Source of the DNA: Silvimonas soli
GTDB lineage: Bacteria > Pseudomonadota > Gammaproteobacteria > Burkholderiales > Chitinibacteraceae
Reading direction: 5' to 3'
Assembly (NCBI RefSeq): GCF_030035605.1
Contig: NZ_CP106736.1
Coordinates: 4,151,001-4,215,000, forward strand
Length of the DNA: 64,000 bases
Shown: positions 16,949 through 25,290 of the stretch, in pieces
Position numbering within the stretch: the stretch's first letter is position 1
How the letters are laid out: each line of letters begins with the position of its first letter
The notes under the pieces: generated by a model
What the model was told of the DNA's origin: nothing
Seen by the model: only the letters and a program-made list of their open reading frames with translations
Database searches by the model: none
Translations under genes and position numbers: made by a program

Positions 16949-16998
16949 TTGTCTGGTTTACGTCTGGGCCGAAGCTCCCAATACTGCCAGATGGTGCT

Positions 16999-17718
16999 TT
17001 ATTGGCCGCCAAGCTGAACGGTATGGCCTGGCCCCATGCGGTCAAGCAGGCTGGAGAACAATGCTTCTTTGCCCTTGGTCGGGGTAAAGCTCAATTGCCC
17101 TTTGGGACCATCGTTGGTGATCTGGCCACTGCCGTTAATAGCCAACAACCCGCCTTGCGGAGTGATTTGCCAGGTTGGTGCGCCACTGCCTTGCACCACA
17201 TTGATCAGATAATTGCCAAATGGATTGGCTTGCGGCGTCACCATGGACGTGGCATCGGTCAGTTGCATGCTCAATTGATCAAACTTGCCTGCGGCAATTT
17301 GTTGTGCCCGGACTTGCAGGCTGCCACCCAACTGAAATGGCGCCAGCATCTTGACCTGGGCAAACAACGGGCTGGCTGGTATGTTCAGGGCGACCTGCTC
17401 CAGTCGCCAACCGGTCATGCCCAATACGGCGCGCGCCTGGCCGGGTGTTTCGCCGTCACGAGTATCCAGTTGCCAGGCAAGTTGGGCGTGCAACAAGGCA
17501 GATGGTTGCCAGTGCCAGCGTACATCTTGCAGCAATAACTGATCGCCCAGGCCTAACTGACCAATGCGGCCTTCCCACAAATTGCCCGTTACGTCACCGG
17601 TTTTGACCGGGGCGGGGATAGCGCTGGCGAACAGAACCATCGGCAAGCGCACCAGCGCAAACAACACAAACAGTGCAATGCCAAACCAGAGAAGAGGGTG
17701 TTTCAGGTGTTGTTTCAT
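16999..17718 (-). CDS. gspN: Type II secretion system protein N
   Basis: 239 aa. A single N-terminal helix (about 10-32, LLWFGIALFVLFALVRLPMVLF) anchors a periplasmic domain in the inner membrane. The TGDVTGNLWEGRIGQL motif after the helix is characteristic of GspN, which is related to asymmetric lipid-transport-type folds. The start overlaps the gspM stop as ATGA, so the three genes gspL-M-N form one operon. GspN is an accessory component missing from many T2SS loci; its exact role is not settled. Confidence 0.85.
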   Translation of the reverse strand: MKQHLKHPLLWFGIALFVLFALVRLPMVLFASAIPAPVKTGDVTGNLWEGRIGQLGLGDQLLLQDVRWHWQPSALLHAQLAWQLDTRDGETPGQARAVLGMTGWRLEQVALNIPASPLFAQVKMLAPFQLGGSLQVRAQQIAAGKFDQLSMQLTDATSMVTPQANPFGNYLINVVQGSGAPTWQITPQGGLLAINGSGQITNDGPKGQLSFTPTKGKEALFSSLLDRMGPGHTVQLGGQ

Positions 17719-18194
17719 CGCTGGACAACCGCAGTAAAGTGCACAACGCCATCGTTCTGGGCACCATTGGCATCAAAAGTCACAACATGGCTGCCGGTTT
17801 CGCGCGGCAAAGCACCGACCAGTTCGAGCACTTGGGCGAAGTCGGCCTGCGGCGCATCGATCCTGATCTTGTTGTCCGGTTGCGCTTGCAGATCGGCCTT
17901 GATGCCATGCTGTTGCAGGCTGGCGGTGACTGCTGCGCGCAGGTCATCGGTACGCACCACGTTGCTGCCACCCTTAAGTAGCTGCAGTCCGCGTTGCATT
18001 TGCGCCAGATCGGCCTGGAGTTGCGGTACGCGTTTGTTCAATTGCGCGCGCTGGGTCACCAATGGTTGCCAGATGCCGGCGTAGACGACCGCGATCAGCA
18101 CAATGGCGCCGCCAACCGCCAGAATATTGCGCTCACGAGCATTACGCGCTTGCCAGAAACCTTGCGCACGGGCGGTCAGTTGATTCAGCTTCAT
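17715..18194 (-). CDS. gspM: Type II secretion system protein M
   Basis: 159 aa. A cytoplasmic N-terminus (MKLNQLTARAQGFWQARNARERNIL) with the RE(R) pattern common in GspM precedes one helix (about 25-44, AVGGAIVLIAVVYAGIWQPL). A short coiled coil (about 50-75) and a small ferredoxin-like periplasmic domain follow. GspM pairs with GspL in the inner-membrane platform of the pilus-like secretion machine. It overlaps gspL upstream and gspN downstream by four bases each. Confidence 0.87.
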   Translation of the reverse strand: MKLNQLTARAQGFWQARNARERNILAVGGAIVLIAVVYAGIWQPLVTQRAQLNKRVPQLQADLAQMQRGLQLLKGGSNVVRTDDLRAAVTASLQQHGIKADLQAQPDNKIRIDAPQADFAQVLELVGALPRETGSHVVTFDANGAQNDGVVHFTAVVQR

Positions 18195-19303
18195 TTCTGG
18201 CCTCCTTGAACGCGCAATACAGTGGTGCCTACCGCGCCAGGCTGTTGATCAACCTTAAAGCCAGCACCAGCCAGTTTTTGTTGCAGGGCAGGGGCTTCGG
18301 CGGTGGCGAGTTCCATTTGCAGCTGGCCGTTTTCAAATTGCAAGCGGCGCAGATGAGTTCCGGTGGCGATGCCATCGATACGCTGTAACAAGCCGGTAAA
18401 GTCAGCGCCACTTGCCGTCCCGCTACCTTGTCCGGCGCCGGCGGCTTGTAGCTGGCTTTGCAATTGCAGGATCGGATCAACAATCGGGGTGCCCGGGAAG
18501 GCTGCGGCAAAAGTCTGACGCAGTTCGCGTTGCAGCGCGGTTGCCTGTTGGCGCAACTGCCACCAATCCCACAGGCTGCCTACGGTTAGCACCACAAATA
18601 GTGCGATCAAAATACCGACAGTACGCTTGAGTTTGCGTGTGTCAAACGGCAGGGAAAGCTTGGGGGTGAGATCGCCTTGCAGCAGATTGATAGCCCCGCT
18701 ACGGATAGGGTCGCCATAAATATCAGACCAGGCCAGATCGTGAACTGGTTGGTCTTCCAGCCATTGGCTGGCAACGGCGGCTGAATCAAACCAGGTGCTT
18801 TGGTCGCCTTTGACCAGCAGCACGCCATCATCCAGTTGCACGCGCTGCCACTCGTCCAGTGGTTGCACCAGATCAACCAGCGGCCACGCGTTGCGCAAGC
18901 TCAGCCCTTGACTAGCCAATACGGCAACCCAGCGCTGCAACCAGGCCTTGTCACAGGCGATGACCCGGGTTTTACCGTCCGCTGCGCTACCAAGCGCAAA
19001 GTGACGTTGCTGGCCACCCGCCAGCAGCCGGTCGTCCAGCGCATGCGGCACTAGTGCACGCAAACGTTGGCTGGACTGGCGCGGCAGTTCGAGCAAATGC
19101 AAGGAATAATGGGTTGGTAGCACCACGGCTTCTACCGCAGTTGCCGCAGGTAATTGGCCTGCGATGTCTTCGCCATGCCGCAATTTGCCACTGGCATCTA
19201 TCCCACACCAGCGGATGACGGTATCGGGGGCGGGATTGCCGGCAAGCACGAGTCGAAGCAAGACAAAGGAATAATGTGCAGAAATGCTCACAAATGCGGT
19301 CAC
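18191..19303 (-). CDS. gspL: Type II secretion system protein L
   Basis: 370 aa. The N-terminal two thirds form the actin-like cytoplasmic domain that binds the GspE ATPase (VEAVVLPTHYSLHLLELP, then the typical HALDDRLLA). One helix (about 232-250, VGILIALFVVLTVGSLWDWW) leads to a periplasmic domain resembling that of GspM. The start is uncertain: GTG at 19303 gives an 18-residue extension before the first family-like residues (LRLVLAG...) and has no good ribosome-binding site, so a later GTG or TTG may be used. The rest of the T2SS (gspC-K) is not in the window. Confidence 0.85.
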   Translation of the reverse strand: MTAFVSISAHYSFVLLRLVLAGNPAPDTVIRWCGIDASGKLRHGEDIAGQLPAATAVEAVVLPTHYSLHLLELPRQSSQRLRALVPHALDDRLLAGGQQRHFALGSAADGKTRVIACDKAWLQRWVAVLASQGLSLRNAWPLVDLVQPLDEWQRVQLDDGVLLVKGDQSTWFDSAAVASQWLEDQPVHDLAWSDIYGDPIRSGAINLLQGDLTPKLSLPFDTRKLKRTVGILIALFVVLTVGSLWDWWQLRQQATALQRELRQTFAAAFPGTPIVDPILQLQSQLQAAGAGQGSGTASGADFTGLLQRIDGIATGTHLRRLQFENGQLQMELATAEAPALQQKLAGAGFKVDQQPGAVGTTVLRVQGGQK

Positions 19304-19428
19304 TTGTACGGGGCGGTTCAGATATCCACGCAGGCTGCGGGACAGGCTCAGGTGTGCTTTTTACCTGACTTGGACGGCGGGAAGTATGACATAAAGCGTA
19401 ACTGCTCACGAAACACGCCAGACTCTGT

Positions 19429-19458
19429 TTGTTTTTCGTACAACATTTCCTTTATAAT
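19429..19458 (+). promoter_or_regulatory. Candidate sigma-70 promoter upstream of tRNA-Leu
   Basis: TTGTTT (19429-19434) and a perfect TATAAT (19453-19458) are 18 bases apart. It lies about 90 bases before the tRNA-Leu gene, with no other gene between, so it is the best candidate promoter for it. Confidence 0.55.
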
Positions 19459-19551
19459 CGCCCTCCAACCTGAGTTGCCGGCTTTGTGTGATAGTTGCAA
19501 TGCCCGGCGTTGGCCCTCGTTTTGCGGGCTATCAGGTTGCATGTATTGAAT

Positions 19552-19636
19552 GCGAGCGTGGCGGAATTGGTAGACGCACTGGATTTAGGTTCCAGCGCTG
19601 TAAGGCGTGAGAGTTCGAGTCTCTCCGCTCGCACCA
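19552..19636 (+). tRNA. tRNA-Leu (anticodon UAG)
   Basis: 85 nt including the encoded CCA. The acceptor stem GCGAGCG pairs with CGCTCGC. The D-arm GGCGGAATTGGTAGACGC, the anticodon stem CTGGA/TCCAG with loop TTTAGGT (anticodon TAG, read as UAG), a long class II variable arm (CGCTGTAAGGCGTG) and the T-arm AGAGTTCGAGTCTCT are all clear. It decodes CUA and probably other CUN codons. Its last 20 bases plus the next base recur imperfectly at 21650-21670. Confidence 0.97.
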
Positions 19637-19637
19637 C
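19617..19637 (+). repeat. Direct repeat, copy 1 (3' end of tRNA-Leu), att-like
   Basis: 21 bases spanning the T-arm, acceptor strand and CCA of tRNA-Leu match 21650-21670 at 19 positions, including a perfect 12-base core CGCTCGCACCAC. The 3' ends of tRNA genes are usual integration sites for islands. Confidence 0.6.
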
Positions 19638-19663
19638 AATACACAAACACGGTTTTGCAATTT

Positions 19664-19707
19664 AGCCCGTCAAGCCCCGTCATCGTTGGCTTTGCGGGCT
19701 TTTTTGT
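19664..19707 (+). terminator. Terminator behind tRNA-Leu
   Basis: An outer stem AGCCCG/CGGGCT with an inner AAGCC/GGCTT pairing is followed by a run of six T. It lies 28 bases past the CCA end. Confidence 0.8.
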
Positions 19708-20065
19708 TGCGCGCGTTTAACCATCCGATCCTGTTTGGGGTCATACCTCGGCCCCGTTATCCCCCCGATTTTTTGCCCGCTCGTTCCAGTCCTTCCTGGC
19801 CGGTAACCGATATGTAGCGCTGCTACGTCATCGAATTGCTGCTATACAGCAATGGCCGAGCCAACAAAGTCCTGCGCCAGGCTGACCCATGTTCTGGTTG
19901 TGTTGTAATTGAATGCGGTGGCAGGAGAGGGCTCGATGCTCAAGTCGATACATCTGGCGCAGCCGCTCTTTGCATTGCGGCGCACCAGACGATGGCCTTG
20001 GCAGGTATGACCGACCGCTGAATCCGATGCGAGGTGGCCCAGTGCTGCAAACTGCTGAACCCATA
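19708..20065. other. 358-base stretch without a recognised gene
   Basis: It lies between the tRNA-Leu terminator and the acyltransferase start. A 7-bp inverted repeat (ATTGCTG/CAGCAAT) lies near 19832-19850, next to a small GTAGC/GCTAC hairpin. The acyltransferase reading frame extends back to 19913, but that part has no signal or family similarity. I see no integrase remnant. Confidence 0.6.
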
Positions 20066-21229
20066 ATGCCGCGCTTGCGCTTGCCTGAGATTAACGGGCT
20101 GCGCGGCGTCGCCATTCTGGCCATTATCTGGCATCACCTGACCATTGCACTGAAGGTCAAGGCGCCGGTGATCTTCCAGCTTTCGACAGCGCCCTTGGTT
20201 TTTAACGGGTGGACCGGCGTTAATCTCTTTTTCATTTTGTCGGGTTTTGTCCTTTATTTGCCCTATGCCGCGCAGAAACGGCAAATGCAAAGCAGGGCCG
20301 ATGCGCTGGTGTTCTACAAACATCGTTTTTTTCGCCTGATGCCGCTTTATTATCTGGTCAGCATTGCCACATTGGTCCTCAGTGGCACCTTGGCTGCGCC
20401 TGACGGCGGCGTGTTGCGCCAGGCGCTGACCATCGCCACGTTTACCTTCATGTTCTCTTCCCATACCTTTGTGCCGTCATCCAACTGGGCGCTTTGGTCG
20501 ATTGGTACAGAAGTGCTGTTTAGTCTGGTATTTCCCCTGTTGTTATGGATAACGGCGAGGGTGGGGCTCAAGTCGGTGCTGGTCGGTGCGCTGGTGTTGT
20601 CGCTGCTCGTGCGGGTGTTATGTCTGATTCATGGGCGGCACGACGGACCAGACTGGGTTGCGGATGGCTTGCTGCTAGGGCGCCTGGATGAGTTCGTGAT
20701 CGGCATGATGCTGGCCCAGGCGCATGTCCATAACCGGTGCTGGCGATTGCCGAGCGCGGTGTTTGTGGGTCTGGGTGCGCTGCTGATTGGCATCGCTTTT
20801 TACGGCTTTAATCGCTGCATTATTGAGCTCACTGCACCGGCTGAATTGCTGGCGGTATTAAGTAACGTGCTTGATCTGGGCCTGGTGCTATTGCTGCTGG
20901 CCGCGCTGGACGAGCGGTTCGTATTGGCGCAAATGTTGCGTTCGCGTGTGCTGCAGGTTCTGGGGATGGCCTGCTACAGCATCTATCTATGGCATCTGCC
21001 AGTCATGAACGCCTATGGCATTTTCAAAGGAAATACCGATCCTGCGTTTATAGCGGCGTTTGGATTGACGGTATTGTTCCTGGCCGCAATGACTTATCGC
21101 TATATCGAATTCAGGTCTGTTGCCGACTGGCGGCAGTTATTCCTGGCTGGGCCGTTTGCTCCGGCTAAACGCCCTCATTCTGCTGAGCTTGCCAACGTGG
21201 CGTCGGCCAACTCTCGCCACGCTTCCTGA
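20066..21229 (+). CDS. Acyltransferase 3 family membrane protein (O-acetyltransferase-like)
   Basis: 387 aa from the ATG at 20066. Family signatures are the start LPEINGLRGVAILAIIWHH (with the catalytic-type His in the first helix), GWTGVNLFFILSGFVLYLPY and RFFRLMPLYYLVS. Roughly ten hydrophobic helices follow, ending YSIYLWHLPVMNAYGIF and YRYIEFR. Such proteins transfer acetyl or other acyl groups to O-antigen, exopolysaccharide or other envelope glycans from the inner membrane. The ribosome-binding site is poor and an ATG 36 bases upstream is an alternative start. It stands alone between tRNA-Leu and a duplicated tRNA 3' end, which suggests acquisition. Confidence 0.88.
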   Translation: MPRLRLPEINGLRGVAILAIIWHHLTIALKVKAPVIFQLSTAPLVFNGWTGVNLFFILSGFVLYLPYAAQKRQMQSRADALVFYKHRFFRLMPLYYLVSIATLVLSGTLAAPDGGVLRQALTIATFTFMFSSHTFVPSSNWALWSIGTEVLFSLVFPLLLWITARVGLKSVLVGALVLSLLVRVLCLIHGRHDGPDWVADGLLLGRLDEFVIGMMLAQAHVHNRCWRLPSAVFVGLGALLIGIAFYGFNRCIIELTAPAELLAVLSNVLDLGLVLLLLAALDERFVLAQMLRSRVLQVLGMACYSIYLWHLPVMNAYGIFKGNTDPAFIAAFGLTVLFLAAMTYRYIEFRSVADWRQLFLAGPFAPAKRPHSAELANVASANSRHAS

Positions 21230-21763
21230 GGGAGCCAAATCCTGGCGTGTAGGCGGGGGCCAAGGCTGGTCTGGTCCAACTTTTAGGGTTCACGATCTGG
21301 ATGCAAATCCGTGGCAAATCGGTGTATCTGAATGGCCCCGGTAACTGAGTGGCAAGTCGAATCCTCCCCGCCAGCGCAGCACCTGCCTGCCAACAAGACC
21401 CGCACCCTGGTGCATGTCAGCCAGCCCAGTGGCAAAATACACACACCATCCTGACACTTTGCACCGCGCCGGTGTTGGCGAACCTTGCCCGGATCAGCTA
21501 TCCTAATGGGCTCGTTTGAGAGCAGGTGTCGTGTTTGCTGCGTATGCCGGTAGGCGTGTCTGGCCTTGGTGACGCTATCGTGAGCCACTTTACGGTGTTC
21601 TTGATTGTGTCCACAGAGCCGATGCAAATGCTTGCAGCACACGGTTCCCGAGTCTTTGCGCTCGCACCACCTTTTTGTAATAAGGTCCGGATTGACCGGG
21701 CTGGCCTGGCCCAAGCAGTGCTTGTTGGCCTGAACTGAATCAATGTGAAGGATGGATCAACAC
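21230..21763. other. 534-base stretch without a recognised gene, ending at the tig start
   Basis: Short open frames are present on both strands, but none has a ribosome-binding site or any family resemblance. It contains the second tRNA-Leu 3'-end copy (21650-21670). The promoter of tig should lie in its last 100 bases; TAATAA near 21680 and TTGACC near 21694 are weak candidates. The stretch may be scar DNA left by an insertion. Confidence 0.55.
21650..21670 (+). repeat. Direct repeat, copy 2 of the tRNA-Leu 3' end, att-like
   Basis: GAGTCTTTGCGCTCGCACCA plus one C reproduces the tRNA-Leu 3' end with two substitutions. No tRNA body precedes it, so it is a fragment and not a second gene. It lies 2,033 bases from copy 1, in the same orientation. 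Confidence 0.6.
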
Positions 21764-23077
21764 ATGCAAGCACAACTGGAAACCTTGGGCGCGCTTGAAC
21801 GCCGCCTCAGCTTCTCCGTACCGCGCGATCAAATCAATGCGCAAGTTAGCGCTCGTCTGAAAAACGTCGCAAAAACGGCTCGTATTGACGGTTTCCGTCC
21901 TGGCAAAGCGCCGATGAGCATCGTTTCGCAACAATATGGCTTCCGCGTCCAAGAAGAAGTCATGGGCGAAACCGTTGAGCGCTCGTTCGGCCAAGCCGTT
22001 CAAGAACAAAAGCTGAGCGTTGCCGGCTACCCGCGTTTCGAACCGAAGCAAGGCGCTTCGGGCGAGGGCGACTTTGAATTTGTGGCCACTTTTGAAGTTT
22101 ATCCGGAAGTGACGCTGGGTGATCTGAACGGCGTCGAAATCGAAAAGCCGGTACTGAATGTATCCGACGCTGAAATCGACAAGACCCTGGATATCCTGCG
22201 TCGCCAGCGTACCCGTTACGAGCGCGTTGAACGTGCTGCTGCTGACGAAGACCGCGTTATTATCGACTTCAAGGGCACCATTGATGGTGAGCCGTTTGAA
22301 GGTGGTTCTTCTGACAATTATGCATTCCTGCTGGGCAAGGGCCAGATGTTGCCTGAGTTCGAAGCCGGTATTCGCGGCATGAAAGAAGATGAAACCAAAA
22401 GCGTGGAAGTAAGCTTCCCGGCTGACTATCATGGCAAGGACGTGGCTGGTAAAACCGCCGTGTTCGCGATCACCCTGAAGAACGTAGCTCAATCGCTGCT
22501 GCCGGAAGTGAACGCAGAATTCGCCAAGAGCCTGGGCATTGAAGACGGCGACATCGCCAAGATGCGCGCTGAAGTCAAAGCCAACCTCGAGCGCGAAGTG
22601 CGTTTCCGTCTGAAAGCCCGTGCCAAGGAAAGCGTGATGACCGCGCTGATCGAGGCTACACCGGTTGAATTGCCCAAGTCCCTGGTCGGCCTGGAGATCG
22701 GTCGTTTGGCAGAATCCGCGCAGGCGGACTTGAAACAACGCGGTATCGATCCCAAGTTGGTTCCGTTCTCCCCGCAAATGTTCGAAGCGCAAGCACAGCG
22801 CCGCGTGCACCTGGGCCTGGTCCTGGCTGAACTGGTCAAGGCTAACGGTCTTGAAGCCAAGCCGGAACAAGTCAAGGCAATCATCGAAGATCTGGCACAA
22901 AACTACGAAGATCCGCAGGATGTCGTAGGCTGGTACTACGAGCAACGTGATCGTCTGGCTGGCCCGGAATCCATGGCGTTGGAAGACAACGTCGTTGAAT
23001 TCGTGCAATCGAAGGGCAAGACCGTTGAAAAGTCGGTGACTTTCGAAGAACTGATGGGCCAACAGCAACAAGCTTGA
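21764..23077 (+). CDS. tig: Trigger factor, ribosome-associated chaperone
   Basis: 437 aa from the ATG at 21764 (MQAQLETLGALERRL). An ATG four codons earlier has AAGG immediately against it and cannot use it as a ribosome-binding site; the chosen start is 11 bases from AAGGA. The ribosome-docking signature GFRPGKAP is at 43-50, the FKBP-type PPIase domain (DRVIIDFKGTIDGEPFEGGSS) occupies about 150-245, and the helical C-terminal arms follow. It binds nascent chains at ribosomal protein L23. It heads the tig-clpP-clpX-lon block. Confidence 0.97.
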   Translation: MQAQLETLGALERRLSFSVPRDQINAQVSARLKNVAKTARIDGFRPGKAPMSIVSQQYGFRVQEEVMGETVERSFGQAVQEQKLSVAGYPRFEPKQGASGEGDFEFVATFEVYPEVTLGDLNGVEIEKPVLNVSDAEIDKTLDILRRQRTRYERVERAAADEDRVIIDFKGTIDGEPFEGGSSDNYAFLLGKGQMLPEFEAGIRGMKEDETKSVEVSFPADYHGKDVAGKTAVFAITLKNVAQSLLPEVNAEFAKSLGIEDGDIAKMRAEVKANLEREVRFRLKARAKESVMTALIEATPVELPKSLVGLEIGRLAESAQADLKQRGIDPKLVPFSPQMFEAQAQRRVHLGLVLAELVKANGLEAKPEQVKAIIEDLAQNYEDPQDVVGWYYEQRDRLAGPESMALEDNVVEFVQSKGKTVEKSVTFEELMGQQQQA

Positions 23078-23095
23078 TCGGCCCGGATCCCCGGT

Positions 23096-23129
23096 TTTGG
23101 GTATCCGGCCAGGACGGCGGATACCCAAA
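23096..23129 (+). repeat. Perfect 12-bp hairpin between tig and clpP
   Basis: TTTGGGTATCCG (23096-23107) and CGGATACCCAAA (23118-23129) pair exactly around a 10-base loop. It starts 18 bases after the tig stop and ends four bases before the clpP ribosome-binding site. No U-tract follows, so partial termination, processing or mRNA stabilisation are all possible. Confidence 0.65.
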
Positions 23130-23144
23130 CTGAAGAGGAAAACC

Positions 23145-23771
23145 ATGCAACGACCGGAATTTGAACCCCAAGGCCTCGGATATATTCCGATGGTTGTCGA
23201 GCAGAGCGGCCGCGGCGAGCGTTCTTACGACATCTATTCGCGCCTGCTGAAAGAGCGCATCGTTTTTCTGGTCGGTCCGGTGAATGATCAAACCGCCAAC
23301 CTGGTTGTCGCTCAGTTGTTGTTCCTTGAATCGGAAAATCCGGACAAGGACATCTCTCTGTATATCAATTCTCCAGGTGGCTCGGTAACGGCTGGTCTGG
23401 CGATTTATGACACCATGCAGTTCATCAAGCCGGCCGTATCGACGTTGTGCGTTGGTCTGGCTGCAAGTATGGGTGCATTCCTGCTGACCGCAGGCGAGAA
23501 GGGCAAGCGTTATGCGCTGCCAAACTCGCGGGTGATGATCCACCAGCCGCTGATTGGTGGTCTGGCTGGGCAAGCATCCGACATTGAAATTCATGCCCGT
23601 GAGTTGCTCAAGACCAAGCGCACGCTGAATGAGCGTTTGGCCTTTCACACTGGCCAAAGCATCGAAACCATTGAGCGCGATACTGACCGCGACAACTTCA
23701 TGAGTGCGGAAGAATCCAAAGCTTATGGTTTGGTCGACGAAGTAATGGTTAAACGCGCAGGCACCGCCTGA
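23145..23771 (+). CDS. clpP: ATP-dependent Clp protease proteolytic subunit
   Basis: 208 aa from the ATG at 23145, preceded by GAGGAA; a longer in-frame start upstream would lie inside the hairpin. The serine-protease triad is Ser108 (GLAASMGAF), His133 (MIHQPLIGG) and Asp183 (ERDTDRDNF). The first roughly 13 residues are probably a self-cleaved propeptide as in E. coli. It forms the two-ring 14-mer that works with ClpX, whose gene follows after 81 bases. Confidence 0.98.
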   Translation: MQRPEFEPQGLGYIPMVVEQSGRGERSYDIYSRLLKERIVFLVGPVNDQTANLVVAQLLFLESENPDKDISLYINSPGGSVTAGLAIYDTMQFIKPAVSTLCVGLAASMGAFLLTAGEKGKRYALPNSRVMIHQPLIGGLAGQASDIEIHARELLKTKRTLNERLAFHTGQSIETIERDTDRDNFMSAEESKAYGLVDEVMVKRAGTA

Positions 23772-23788
23772 TCGACTTTCGTGATCTG

Positions 23789-23824
23789 ACCGCCAGACTT
23801 TGACGCTGGCGGTTTTCTTTTTTC
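23789..23824 (+). terminator. Terminator or attenuator between clpP and clpX
   Basis: ACCGCCAG (23789-23796) pairs with CTGGCGGT (23806-23813) and is followed by TTTCTTTTTT. It would end or attenuate tig-clpP transcription ahead of clpX. Confidence 0.8.
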
Positions 23825-23852
23825 TCGCTCTGCTCTGTAGAGAGGGGGGGAT

Positions 23853-25142
23853 ATGACTGACAAGCCTAAAGACAAATCCAAGGAAAAGCTGCTCTATTGC
23901 TCGTTTTGCGGCAAGAGTCAGCATGAAGTGACCAAGCTCATCGCTGGTCCACAGGTGTTTATCTGCAATGAGTGTATTGAACTCTGCAATGACATCCTGA
24001 CGGAAGAAGGTACGGCGCAGATCGGTACCGCGGTAGAGCCGCAAACCCCGACTGGCAAGCGTTTGCCACTGCCGACTGAAATCCGTGAGACGCTGGATCA
24101 GTATGTGATCGGGCAGGAGCGCGCCAAGAAAATCCTGGCTGTAGCCGTGTACAACCACTACAAGCGCTTGTCCACCAAGGGTGACAAGAGCGGCGAAGTC
24201 GAGTTGTCGAAGTCCAACATTCTGTTGATCGGGCCGACTGGCTCGGGCAAGACGCTGCTGGCGCAAACCATGGCCAAGAAGCTGGACGTGCCGTTTGTGA
24301 TTGCCGATGCGACCACGCTGACTGAGGCTGGCTACGTTGGTGAAGATGTTGAACACATCATCGCCAAGCTGCTGCAGCAATGCGACTACGACATCGAGAA
24401 GGCCCAGCGCGGCATCGTTTACATCGATGAGATCGACAAGATCGCCCGTAAAAGCGAGAACCCGTCGATTACCCGCGATGTTTCGGGTGAAGGCGTTCAA
24501 CAAGCGTTGCTGAAGCTGATCGAAGGTACGGTAGCTTCGGTGCCGCCGCACGGTGGCCGCAAGCATCCGAATCACGAGATGCCACAGGTTGATACCACCA
24601 ACATTCTGTTTATTGTTGGCGGTGCGTTTGAAGGTCTGGCCAAGATTATCCGCAACCGTTCGGAAAAGGGCGGGATCGGCTTTGGCGCAGAGGTGGCCAG
24701 CAAGGACGACACCTCAGGCATCGGCAAGTTGTTGCATGAAGTCGAACCTGATGACCTGATCCGCTTTGGTCTGATTCCAGAGTTCGTCGGGCGTGTACCG
24801 GTAACGGCAACGCTGGACGAACTGGATGAAGCCGCGCTGATCAACATCCTGACCGAACCCAAGAACGCGCTGGTGAAGCAGTATCAGCGTCTGTTCGAAA
24901 TGGAAGACGTCAAGCTGGAGATCACGCAAGACGGTCTGGAAGCGATCGCCCGCAAGGCCATGGAGCGCAAGACCGGTGCGCGTGGTTTGCGCTCGATTCT
25001 GGAATCCTCTTTGCTCGATACCATGTACGAACTGCCAGCGCTGGAAGGCGTGGCAAAAGTGGTGGTGGATGAGTCGGTGATCCTGGAGGGCGCGCTGCCG
25101 CAACACGTTCCCGTGGAGCCCGCAGAGCCCGCCGCAGCCTGA
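23853..25142 (+). CDS. clpX: Clp protease ATP-binding subunit, AAA+ unfoldase
   Basis: 429 aa (E. coli 424). The N-terminal zinc-binding domain has Cys16, Cys19, Cys38 and Cys41. The AAA+ domain has Walker A GPTGSGKT (about 125-132), Walker B GIVYIDEIDKIARK, the RKHPNHEMPQVDTTNILFI region and the IGF loop equivalent in GGIGFGAEV. It unfolds ssrA-tagged and other substrates and feeds them to ClpP. A strong ribosome-binding site (GAGAGGGGGG) precedes the start. The gene has its own downstream terminator. Confidence 0.98.
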   Translation: MTDKPKDKSKEKLLYCSFCGKSQHEVTKLIAGPQVFICNECIELCNDILTEEGTAQIGTAVEPQTPTGKRLPLPTEIRETLDQYVIGQERAKKILAVAVYNHYKRLSTKGDKSGEVELSKSNILLIGPTGSGKTLLAQTMAKKLDVPFVIADATTLTEAGYVGEDVEHIIAKLLQQCDYDIEKAQRGIVYIDEIDKIARKSENPSITRDVSGEGVQQALLKLIEGTVASVPPHGGRKHPNHEMPQVDTTNILFIVGGAFEGLAKIIRNRSEKGGIGFGAEVASKDDTSGIGKLLHEVEPDDLIRFGLIPEFVGRVPVTATLDELDEAALINILTEPKNALVKQYQRLFEMEDVKLEITQDGLEAIARKAMERKTGARGLRSILESSLLDTMYELPALEGVAKVVVDESVILEGALPQHVPVEPAEPAAA

Positions 25143-25199
25143 TTTGTTGTTTCTGCCGGAAATCAGTGCTGATCGGTGTGCACTGAAATTTCCTCAATG

Positions 25200-25234
25200 C
25201 TGCCAGACCCTTAGCGGTCTGGCAGTTTGTTTTC
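25200..25234 (+). terminator. Terminator behind clpX
   Basis: CTGCCAGAC (25200-25208) pairs perfectly with GTCTGGCAG (25217-25225) and is followed by TTTGTTTT. It separates clpX from lon. Confidence 0.9.
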
Positions 25235-25290
25235 ATCCTGCTGGATGAAGTCTCGCATTCTGTTTTTGTTGGCAAATTGGCGTGCTGGCG

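Noticed and set aside
19820..19855. Small inverted repeats as ends of an insertion element
   Set aside because: Arms of 5-7 bp with no partner at a plausible distance and no target-site duplication.
19913..20065. Upstream extension of the acyltransferase frame as its true N-terminus
   Set aside because: The extension is Arg/Cys-rich and unlike acyltransferases, while LPEINGLRG at 20066 onward is the usual start.
21283..21738. Short frames (143 aa minus, 70 aa plus) in the gap before tig, considered as integrase remnants
   Set aside because: Neither has integrase-like residues, a ribosome-binding site or repeats of known elements; the minus-strand frame has the irregular composition of noise.
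21740..24575. Long minus-strand frames (468 and 564 codons) across tig, clpP and clpX
   Set aside because: They are antisense shadows of three highly conserved genes and do not resemble any protein family.
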